Positions 56,096 to 64,000 of a DNA stretch of 64,000 bases are shown piece after piece. A model generated the notes under the pieces. The model did no database searches and was not told the origin of the DNA. It saw nothing but the letters and a program-made list of their open reading frames with translations. The stretch comes from Vigna angularis. Taxonomy: Eukaryota > Streptophyta > Magnoliopsida > Fabales > Fabaceae. The first letter of the stretch is position 1. The number at the start of each line of letters is the position of its first letter. The stretch covers positions 11,718,001 to 11,782,000 of the forward strand of contig NC_068974.1 of assembly GCF_016808095.1 (NCBI RefSeq). The letters are read 5' to 3'. A program made the position numbers and the translations under genes.

Positions 56096-57510
56096 TATAT
56101 CATACGTTGAAGGGAAAAAAAACTATCATACGTACATGAACACAAATATCTATCGTAATACATATATCATACGTCCAGAATCCACAAGCACAACATCAAA
56201 CACGAACACATATATGATACCTAAGACACATTTAAGGGAAAAAAAACCAACCTCGAAATGGTGTCCTTGGAGAAGAAGATGAAAAATCCTAAAGACGAAA
56301 AAAAACCAACCACGTACGAAAAAAAGCTAAAGATAAACGAAAATTAATCGGTCAAACCAAATGAAAACCAAAGTAAATGAGTATCAAATGGCATTTGCAA
56401 GACATAAACGACTTAAAACTAACCTTCTTTGTTGATCGAACTACTCGAAGAAGAAAGTTCAAGCAAAAATGGAAGCGCGAAGAAACAGTGAGATTGTGTT
56501 ATGTTTTTTCATTCATTAAAACAGATTCTACATCAAACACAAGATAAGTTTGACGTGCTATTTAAACAAAACGTTGAAGCCCCATACAATTCGACGTTTT
56601 ACGGTGGTAAATATTTAAACCAGCACGCCATTCTTTTATTCTTTTTTTCTTGTAAACCACCACGGTTACGTCGAATTCTCCGAGCTTCGTCGTACTATTG
56701 GTCAGCCAGAAGCCAAACTGTTTCTCTCTTTTTAATTTTTTTTCTTTTTTCTTTTAAACCACAAAGGATACATCAAATTCTATGGGGCTTCGACGTACTA
56801 ATTGTCAGCCAGAAGCCAAAGAGTTTTCTCCCTTTTTAATTCTTTTTTCTTTTTTCTTTTAAACCACCAAGATTACGTCAAAGTCAATGGGGCTTCGACG
56901 TTTTCTTCTTCAGCCAAAGGTGGCGTACTTGTGAATCTTTTTTCTTTTCCTTTATAACCTCACATAGAACGTAGAAGTTTGCGGGGCTTTGACGTGAAGG
57001 GAATTGGAGTAGGTGGAAGCATTAATGGTGTGCTCTTACTAGAGAATTAATAGAATGTCGAAGTCTATGGGGATTCAACGTTTTCTTCTTCAGCGAGAAG
57101 CCAAAGGTGACGTGCACTTTTGAATCTTTTTTATTTTTCCTTTATAACCTCCCATAGAACGTCGAAGTCTGCGACGCTTAGACGTGATGGGAATTGGGAG
57201 CATTAATGGTGTGCTCTTACCAGAGCATTAATAGAATGTCGAAGTGTATGAGGCTTCGACGTTTTCTTCTTCAGCCAGAGGTGGCACCCTTTTTATTCTT
57301 TTTCTTTTTCCTTTATAACCTCCCATAGAACGTCGAAGTCCGTGGGGCTTGGACGTGAAGGGAATTGGAGTAGTTGGGAGGATTAATGGTGTGCTCTTAC
57401 AAGAACATTAATAGGACGTCGAAGTCTATGGGGCTTTGACATTTTCTTCTTCAAACAGAAGCCAAAGGTCGTGCCCTTTTGTTTCTTTTTTATTTTTCCT
57501 TTATAACTTC
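56096..57510. repeat. CACTA subterminal region with ~170-190-bp tandem repeats
   Basis: From 56949 on, blocks starting CCTTTATAACCTC recur at 57139, 57310 and 57498 (spacing 190, 171, 188 bp). Each carries CGTCGAAG and its complement CTTCGACG around 'tctatgggg', giving hairpins. More diverged copies reach back to about 56560. The part before 56500 is AT-rich, with a possible 5' leader. It is probably the right (5') subterminal region of the host CACTA element E. Confidence 0.65.
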
Positions 57511-57786
57511 CCATAACCTCCCCTACCCTTATATTTTAAGAGAAGATTTACATTTTTTTTATATTTTTATAATATAAATTTGTATAAATTTATCTTGTAA
57601 TATTTACATACGATAAAATATATGAAAGATTTGTGGGTGAAATTTAAAGAGAATAAAACGTTATTTCTTTAAAATATTTAATTAATTTCATATGGACAAT
57701 AATAATAATAATAATTTGTGAGAATTGAGATTTAGTTATTTAGGAAAGTATATGAAAAGAAGAATTGTATACGCGCTTAAGAATGT

Positions 57787-58429
57787 TAGTGTCGTCAAAA
57801 TGGGTTGAAACCCGTGAGTCAACCCGGCTCACCACGGGTTTGAGCCGGGTTGGCTCACCGTCCCACCTATTTTTTTTATTGAAATCAAATTAATTAAATT
57901 AATTATTCAAATCCTATTTTTTTTTATTGAAATCAAATTAATTCAATTAATTATTCAAAACGCACAACCTTTACTTCTCGTAGAGCTTTTCGTGTTGCGT
58001 TGTGTTGTTGTCTATCCAAAAGTTCCCCTCTGCTATATATTTTTGTTAACGGCTATATGTAGTTTCTTGGTCAAACGATTGTGTATGTCTTATTAAACTA
58101 AATTGGCAAAATTTTATGCTTGATAGCTTAAAATATATAACAATAAATTCTTTTGTTTCATTTTCTTTTATATCAATTGGTCCAATTATTACTGTTTCAA
58201 TTTGATCGATCAAAGTAACATGTTATAAGAATCTTAGAAAAAGAGGGTGAAAAAAAGTTAAGTGAGTCAATGAGCCAACCCGTTTAACCCACCAACCTGT
58301 GATAGGTCGGGTTAGGTTCAAATTTTTTCGGCTTGCTAATAAATGAGTCGGGTTGGGTTGACTCACTAAGTGGTCAATCCGTGGTAGGTCGGATTGGGTC
58401 GGGCCGGGTTACTCGTTTTGACATCTCTA
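57787..58429. mobile_element. hAT-type MITE
   Basis: A 643-bp element with ends TAGTGTCGTCAAAATGGGT and ACTCGTTTTGACATCTCTA, which are imperfect inverted repeats. A perfect 8-bp duplication AAGAATGT flanks it (57779-57786 and 58430-58437). Inner sequences ACCCGGCTCACC and GGGTTGGGTTGACTC are further inverted motifs. Eight-base duplications and TAG-GTC ends are hAT features. There is no transposase. Confidence 0.9.
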
Positions 58430-58437
58430 AAGAATGT

Positions 58438-59146
58438 AACGTAATTTGAAAAGAGCTATCTATGTAAGAGCCGCTAGTTTTTTATGCTCTTCACGTGTTG
58501 ACTCAGTGATTGTGATAAGCTTCTTGTCTGTAATCCAATACCCACTCAATTTTATTAGATTTCTCGTATTTTTGTGTAAAAAAGTTAACAAATATAAAAA
58601 ATGAAAAATAGCCTACACCCTAAACATTTATCAAAATACATATGATTTCACAAAGTCAGAATTCACATTCACGTAAACCGAATTTTCAGCGTACTTTTTA
58701 GTAGTGGTGGCAAAAATATATTGGAGTTCATTTCTTGTAAGAAAAAGAAACGGTATTAGAAAAAAGAAGAGATTTTTAAAAATGTTTATTTGAATGTATA
58801 AAACATTTAAAAATATTAGTTTTATATTAAAGTTAATAAAAGTAGTATTTTAGTATTACAATATTTAAATTTTGCAAATTTATCAAAAACTGTACTCCTA
58901 AATTTTTTTTAGAATAATTAATAATAACATTTATAAATTGAAAGAGGAAAAAATAATTTAATGATATAATTTAATATAATAAATGCTACATTAATATTAA
59001 AATTATAATGTAGTAAATTTACAATAATAGATACGTAGGAAAAGGTATGAAAGTTTTTTCTGTGTTGTTAAAATATTTGAATAATTTGTATTATGTCGTT
59101 GGTTGAATAAAATATTTGGATAGCTTGTTTTTATTTTTATTTTTAA
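58438..59146. other. AT-rich spacer, no gene seen
   Basis: Only short open frames; no repeat or motif worth naming. Confidence 0.5.
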
Positions 59147-59791
59147 CATTAGTGCAGTAAAGGGAAACGACAACGGTTATTTTCGTCTATCCGCACCGGT
59201 TCTGCAACCGAAGTATATACTGGCGAGACAAAAAGTCTACCACTTTTTGCCTCGATTTTGAACCAAGGAAAAAATGTATGTTTTTGCCTCGGTTCAAATG
59301 CAATTGAGGCAGTAGAGGATGTTCCTTTTTTTACTTTTGTTTTTCGCTAGACTTTTAGCCTCGGTTGCTAGTGAACCAAGTTAGTAGAGGAGGTCTTATG
59401 CCTCGGTTTGGAATTGAATCGAGGCAGTAGAGGATTTTTTTTCTTCAACCTTTCTGCAATTAATATGGGAAGACTTCAACCTTTCTCCTACTGTCTCAAA
59501 CTAGAGAACATCAGGAGTCATGCCTTGATTTCCTGACCAGGTACCGAGTCTATTTAGACACAGGTTAAGAGTTTTTCAAGTGAAAAAAGTTATGTATTTC
59601 TACTACAAACAAATCTATACTTTATAACCAAAGCTTATACAAAGATATGTGATAAATATAAGAAAAGAAAAGGAAGCAAAAGGGGTAAATGGAAGAGCAA
59701 GTGCAATGAAGGGAAGAATCACATAATGAAGAATATGGTCCAAATTTTTTGACTTGAGGTCTATCTGTGACGTGTTGTATCCATGATAAGT

Positions 59792-60075
59792 TTAGGGAGA
59801 CTTGTTAGACTTTCTCCTCAATACAATAATCCATGTGATGACTTCTAAGAATAAGGCAACTACGCCCAGCGCAATAAGCACTCCAGTGTACGTAGTTTTC
59901 CATTTCTCATCAGGATGCAAGATCTTGAAGCCCCTGAATATGTTAATGATTCCCAGGATAACCACAGTGTACCCAATGTTGTGGTGATACGCGTTCCATA
60001 TATACGTGTACTTGTGAGTCTTCACTGGCCTTAAGAACAATGCGAAAATCTTCAAAATTTCACAGAGGTAACACT
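59792..60075 (-). pseudogene. Captured cytochrome b561/DOMON protein C-terminal fragment
   Basis: The minus frame gives ILKIFALFLRPVKTHKYTYI, WNAYHHNIGYTVVILGIINI and a third hydrophobic helix LIALGVVALFLEVITWIIVL, ending RRKSNKSP. The paired His in YHH and the LRP-K-HKY motif are those of the last helices of plant b561 proteins with an N-terminal DOMON domain, which pass electrons across membranes. Only about 90 C-terminal residues are present. The original stop may be retained. Other heme-ligand helices and the DOMON domain are missing. Confidence 0.88.
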
Positions 60076-60734
60076 GTTAAACTTCATCTTTATTGGATTA
60101 AGATATGAAGAAGAAGCAGAAGAGCAAGAGTAGATTTACCTATAGAGTGGCAAAGCAAAAGAGGGAATTTCCAAGATTGCGATGCACACTGTACTGAACC
60201 CCTTCTAATTCGCTTCAAAGTTTCATATCAGTTCCCCATTCCGAAATTAGAGAAAAAAAATCCCCATTTCGAAATTAGGAAAAAAAAATCCCTTCTTACC
60301 TTGAAATCTCAATAACCAAGTGAAAAAAGTATAGAAAGACCAGAAATTCTCAATGCTTCTCTGTAAAGCCTCAAAACTCGAGCACAGAGAAGGAAGTCCT
60401 GTAGGTCCATTACCAAGTATAACCTGGGATGGCTACAGGTAACGTAAGAAACTATCTAGGGGACGAAGAATTAATGACAGAAACTGAAACATAGAGAAAT
60501 GAGTTAGAGAGGAGTTAAAATCACACAGATGGTGATCTGAATACAGAGAAAACAACGTTAATTTCATTTTTCAAATCACAGTCAACAAGAATTGGAAAAG
60601 CATCATTAAAACACTTCCACAAACACTCGGTGTGTCTTTCAACGTTAGAGAAATGTGAGAGTGAGTTGTAACCTGGAAATTTTTCACCAAGCAGCACTAA
60701 AATTGGGGATGGGGATATGGATTAAAACCCTAGG

Positions 60735-60850
60735 AGTTGTTATCGAGAAGCTGCTTCGCTCCCAACGGCCACCGCTTGTTCTTCACTCTAGAGGCGATGC
60801 ACTCGCAAGCGAGGTGGAATTTGCGCTCGCAGTCGTCGCCAAGGATGAGG
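60735..60850 (-). pseudogene. Possible captured PHD-finger-like fragment
   Basis: The minus strand reads DDCERKFHLACEC followed after about 15 residues by KNKRWPLGAKQLL. The C-x-x-x-FH---C pattern resembles part of a PHD zinc finger. The match is short and I cannot confirm the protein. Confidence 0.3.
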
Positions 60851-61050
60851 TGGTGATGGCTCCCAGCGGTAGGGTTTTGGCGATCAAGGAGGAAGGCATA
60901 GGGATCTCTTTAAGGTGTCTTCGGTTTCAGATTTGGTCACCTTGAGTCTTTGTGTGGAGGGGGTAGATTTTGGAGCCGAGATAGGTCTCTGCCGCCTCGT
61001 AGATTTGGTTGCTCACAAGACCGCGACAGCGCGCTACGGAGGCCATCTCT

Positions 61051-61197
61051 GACGTATGACATGAACTTTGGCAGAAGGATATCGCTAGCTATCGAACGGA
61101 TGACCATTGTAGTGGTGGCCACCGATGTCATTGTCGAGAGGACCGCCTTGGCGGTAGCAAGGTTTGAATTGGGCGTTGAAGAGGAAAAGAATGACAT
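61051..61197 (-). pseudogene. Captured N-terminus of an AAA-ATPase (ASD/BCS1-like)
   Basis: The minus ATG at 61197 opens MSFFSSSTPNSNLATAKAVL, STMTSVATTTMVIRSIASDI and LLPKFMSYV. Plant AAA-ATPases of the ASD group start with a similar LA-AK-VLSTxxSVAA--M--RS---D-LP-EF segment, which is a membrane-anchor region. Similarity ends at residue 49 and unrelated sequence follows. It is the first coding exon start of a gene, taken into CACTA element C. Confidence 0.75.
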
Positions 61198-62288
61198 TGT
61201 GGCTTATGGGTTTAGGAAAGAAACGATAGTGGCTTGGTTTGTAAGTGAGTTTTTATCCATTGGTATATATTGGGATGCGTTTAGCATTTTGGAGCGCAGA
61301 ATTTTCAAAGGGGAAAATGTAGAGAAGGAACGGTGACCCCTAACCAATGTATTTGACTAACTCCATAGCCTTGCAGACCAAGATAAGACATCAGCAATAA
61401 CAACCTTATTAACTCGGTTCTTTACTTAACAAAGGCGTAAACCTCCATAATATTTTAAAAATTAAAATTATTTATAACTATAAGCCTCGGTTATACTCAA
61501 AATTGAAGCATAAACATGATATTGCCTCGGTTGGAAGTAACCGATGTCGTAAAGCAGGGTTTTCTACCTCACTTGTTCTTAGAACCGAGGTAGTAGCCTT
61601 ATTTTAAAAAGTTTGGCAGGTGAAAAGTCCTCTTTTCAGGTGGGCAGTAGGGTTTTCTGCCTCGGGTGTTCTCAGAACCGAGGTAGTAGCCCCCTTTAGG
61701 CATCGGTTATTGGACAACCGAGGCATATACTTTCGCTAAAACTATGAAAATTCCACCGCCCTTTGATATGCTTCAGTTTCAATAAAACTGAGGCGGATAT
61801 AGCGTGTTAAAAAACCTATGTTTTACTAGTGTAATTTTAAAGATATATTTAAAAGGAAAATAAAAATGAGACATGTACTTCAGTCCATGTAAAAAAATGA
61901 ATAATTTCTTTTTTCATTACACTACTGGAAAAGCGCGATTTACAGACGGCCTTTTACCGAAGGCTTCGAAGCCTTCAGTATTGAGATGATTACCGAAGGC
62001 TTTTAAGCCGTCGGCAACTCCCTGTTTAATTTAAGTCCTAAATTAGGTTTTTCGTGCCCCAATTTCATTTTACATCAACTTCGTCGTTTTTGTCTGTCAT
62101 TCCTCTCTGCAAACACTTCCCTCCCTTGCTTCAAGCTCCGTCAGTTTGTCGGTCAGTCACCGGTGGTGGTCCGTGACGATGGTGAGTGGTTCGGTCATCG
62201 CTCTTCGTTCACGGTGCGTGGTTGTTCGGGGAGTGTTGGGCTAGGGTTCGTCGTGGGTTGATTGGTTCGTTGACGGCTGGTGGTGTGG

Positions 62289-62590
62289 AGGTTGAGGGAC
62301 TTTGTCGGAGGGCCATTGTGGGCTGCTGTCGCTGTCGTGCTCGGTGAAGCGGTATCTTGGTAGAGGTAAGTTCCACACAACTTCATTCACACTGTGATGT
62401 TCATATTGGTGAAGCGTAGACAGTGTTGCTGCCTTCATCTACTTTTCATTCACTTGTTAGCATTACTCTGTGTAGGAACTTGGTTGAGGGACTTCGTTGG
62501 AGTGACCGTTGTGGGGCGTCGCCATCGTGGTGTGCAAAGGTTGCATCGTGAAGGGCTATCTCGGTTGAGGTAAGTTGTGCTTTTACAGAT
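62289..62590 (+). repeat. Duplicated exon-like block with splice donors
   Basis: GGTTGAGGGACTT...GAGGTAAGTT occurs twice (62289-62376 and about 62482-62575), about 195 bp apart. In each copy the GC-rich part ends at a good donor GAGGTAAGTT. It could be a duplicated first exon and intron start of a captured or element gene. The product is not recognised. Confidence 0.45.
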
Positions 62591-63551
62591 TCATTATGAG
62601 TTATGATGTGATCTTGAATTGTTTGATGTTGTTGTGGCTTGATTGTATGATGTTGTTTGATTGAGAAAGATTGGTTTTTAATTGGAATGAGGGGCAAGGA
62701 ATTGGCATGCCAGTGAGAAGGTTTGAGAATCAAGTGTTAGCTAATTAGAAGAATTGATGGTGTTTTGTTTTACGTTATTATATATATTGATAATAATCCT
62801 AATTATTATGAGGAAATGTGTATGGTAGTGTGTATACTAAAGCACTAGTTTTGTTGGTAAAAGAAGGAGATGTGGTTGAGATAATAATAATTGTTAGGGG
62901 AAAAGTAATGAGTTTGATGAGAGTTTGGGCCTTGTGAGTTATGAGTGGTAGAAACGTGAAGCATCATGGTTGACAGAGGGTGGTATTTTGGATGTGTCTA
63001 TTTTTCTTCTATGAGTGAATTTGTGAAACAGTTGATGTGTGGCCCCCTTCAACTTCCCCCATTCAAATTTTTTTTTGGACTTTGCTTCCATCAATCTATG
63101 TTATGGAATTCTGGCTTCCATCTTTCTCAAATTACTCTTTCATCCACTCCCACACTTCTGTACTGTACTTTTTTTATTTTTCTGTAATTTTTCTATAATC
63201 ATCAAACAAAGTTGCTTGAACATTCATTTGTGTTTAAATGACTTTATATACGGTTTAGTATGAAACCAGCAAACTAGGGACTATATGTAGTGCAGAATTA
63301 GTATTCCACCTAAGGTTTGATTGTTTTGTGTAGTTGGAACACGTTTAATATCATTAAATTGAAGCCATTAGCCACATGGTTACGTCCTCTGATAAAGCAT
63401 AAAAAAGGTGTCAGGGAATGGGGAATAAAAGGAGGGAATATAATTCACCTTGTATTCACCTTTTTCTTGATTCTTTTGCAATAAAAGGAGGCTGTATAAT
63501 TCAGAGGATCTGTTCTGTGTCATGTTTCTAGTGCTATTCATAGGTTCTTGA

Positions 63552-63684
63552 TTAAAACATCAACTCCTTTCCACTTATCCCCAAAGCTAATTCTGTCCAA
63601 CCTCAAATTCTTGGCTTTTTCTTTATCAATAGTCAAATCCACTAAGAACCCATTCTTCAAGCACATGGTTGAAGCTATGTAATC
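63552..63684 (-). pseudogene. Captured PC-esterase (trichome birefringence-like) exon fragment
   Basis: After an acceptor-like TATAG at 63685-63689 the minus strand reads DYIASTMCLKNGFLVDLTID then KNLRLDRISFGDKWKGVDVL. TBL proteins, which acetylate cell-wall polysaccharides, have the pattern FLVD...L-LD-I--G--WKG-DVLIFN. The match breaks right after DVLI, before the expected Phe-Asn. About 44 residues remain. Confidence 0.6.
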
Positions 63685-63897
63685 CTATAATATAGCAAAA
63701 GTTGAACCAAATTATAAGTCAATCAAACAAGTACAAATGAAACAAACTTTGCTGTGTAAATAGAAAAAAACAAGCACCGGAAACGAAACCACATGAAGTT
63801 GTTGTGTCTGTGTTGTGAAAGAAAAATACTTAGAGGATAACCAGATCCAGATTAGTGATCATTAATAAGTTATTATGAGTTCTGATTATTCTGATTA

Positions 63898-63999
63898 TTC
63901 TCCTAACCCAATTGTCCTAAAAAGTAAAGGGCCATAGAAGCCAATGACGTTTATCCCTGTCATTTGCTGGAAAAAGGGTATAGCTACTGCCATCACCAG
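63898..63999 (-). pseudogene. Sugar transport protein (STP/MST) fragment
   Basis: Minus strand from 63999: [20 protein letters not shown] then [14 protein letters not shown], followed by a TAA. PFFQQxTGINVIxFYxPxLFRTIG is the signature of helix 7 of plant hexose/H+ symporters, a sugar-binding helix. The fragment may continue beyond the window. Its position near the PC-esterase fragment, same strand, suggests both were captured by the CACTA element starting at 61920; an authentic nearby gene is the alternative. Confidence 0.82.
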
Positions 64000-64000
64000 C

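Larger units (their letters stand above)
29794..57510 (-). mobile_element. Host CACTA element E, heavily interrupted by nested elements
   Basis: The left end AACTAGTACAAAATC is a one-base variant of CACTAGTGCAAAAT (compare 3740), followed by GACGTC/ACGTCGA subterminal repeats (29815-30230). The right subterminal region with the same CGTCGA motif is 56470-57510; the terminal bases there are not evident, so the right limit is approximate. Between them ORF2 (Transposase_24, DUF8039, Ulp1-like) and the end of TNP2 are read in order on the minus strand from 52770 to 30736. They are interrupted by insertions at 52771, 44934-51728 and 32415-44846. Removing the last two rejoins the protein reading. 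That 56470-57510 belongs to the same element is inference. Confidence 0.7.
59147..61831. mobile_element. CACTA element C (A-family) with captured b561 and AAA-ATPase fragments
   Basis: Begins CATTAGTGCAGTAAAGGGA (one base from CACTA) and ends ATGTTTTACTAGTG at 61831. The perfect 3-bp duplication TAA flanks it (59144-59146 and 61832-61834). Subterminal GCCTCGGTT/AACCGAGGC repeats occupy 59210-59430 and 61400-61800, collinear with elements A and B. No transposase is present. Captured fragments lie on the minus strand. Confidence 0.9.
61920..64000. mobile_element. Left end of a further CACTA element (F), gene-capturing
   Basis: CACTACTGGAAAAGCGCGAT at 61920 is a classical CACTA end. Subterminal motifs CCGAAGGC and complements follow at 61950-62015. 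No right end is seen before the window closes, so the extent is unknown and part of the interval may be outside it. Inside are duplicated GC-rich exons, and fragments of a PC-esterase and a sugar carrier, both on the minus strand. Confidence 0.6.

Noticed and set aside
61920..64000. Possibility that the STP and PC-esterase fragments are two intact host genes
   Set aside because: Both similarities end abruptly within exons, with a stop after GLGE and loss of homology after DVLI, and only about 200 bp separate them; fragments are the better reading, though the STP side reaches the window edge.

Overview
This is a plant nuclear DNA window that is almost entirely transposable elements. It is AT-rich with GC-rich islands, has spliced exons and TATA boxes, and carries plant-only families (MLP/Bet v 1, trichome birefringence-like, LRR receptor kinase, STP sugar carrier, 4-coumarate:CoA ligase-like). 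It holds Tat, Athila and Copia retrotransposons, CACTA, MULE-like and hAT DNA elements, and a TRIM whose LTR resembles a legume family. I infer a legume, probably of the bean/cowpea/soybean tribe; the species is not determined. No database was searched; every family name rests on motifs recalled by eye. The one host gene that looks intact is a two-exon major latex protein-like gene at 6411-7109 (minus), 152 residues with correct splice phases. Layout: 1-3740 is an outer CACTA transposase relic (DUF4218/DUF4216) split by a second CACTA element (582-3445) with a perfect 3-bp target duplication. 5517-5888 is a TRIM. 7314-17387 is a nearly complete Tat-lineage LTR retrotransposon on the minus strand. 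It has broken pol frames, a 3' 84-bp tandem array, and an oppositely transcribed, apparently spliced gene with its own TATA box; a 314-bp piece of that gene has been pasted into the reverse transcriptase. 18629-22696 is a truncated Athila-like element holding a solo Copia LTR. 23864-25475 is a second member of the CACTA family seen at 582. 25689-27992 is an internally deleted Copia element. About 29794-57510 is a deep nest. A CACTA element, whose ORF2 can be followed piece by piece on the minus strand, is interrupted by a solo LTR (32415-44846), which itself contains a CACTA element holding an Athila-like gag-protease element, plus a MULE-like element with ~400-bp inverted repeats. The same host CACTA is also interrupted by a young gag-only LTR element (44934-51728) and an Athila-like element (from 52771). 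57787-58429 is a hAT MITE. 59147-61831 is a third member of the first CACTA family. 61920 to the end is the left end of another CACTA element. The most interesting pattern is gene capture. The three related CACTA elements (582, 23864, 59147) and the element at 61920 carry pieces of different host genes: LRR receptor kinase plus 14-3-3, 4CL-like ligase, cytochrome b561 plus AAA-ATPase, and sugar carrier plus PC-esterase. All recognised pieces lie in the same (minus) orientation. Other notable items are the antisense gene in the Tat element, the patch copied into its RT, and the repeated appearance of short self-complementary repeats (hairpin minisatellites, TAATCGATTA palindromes) in unrelated elements.
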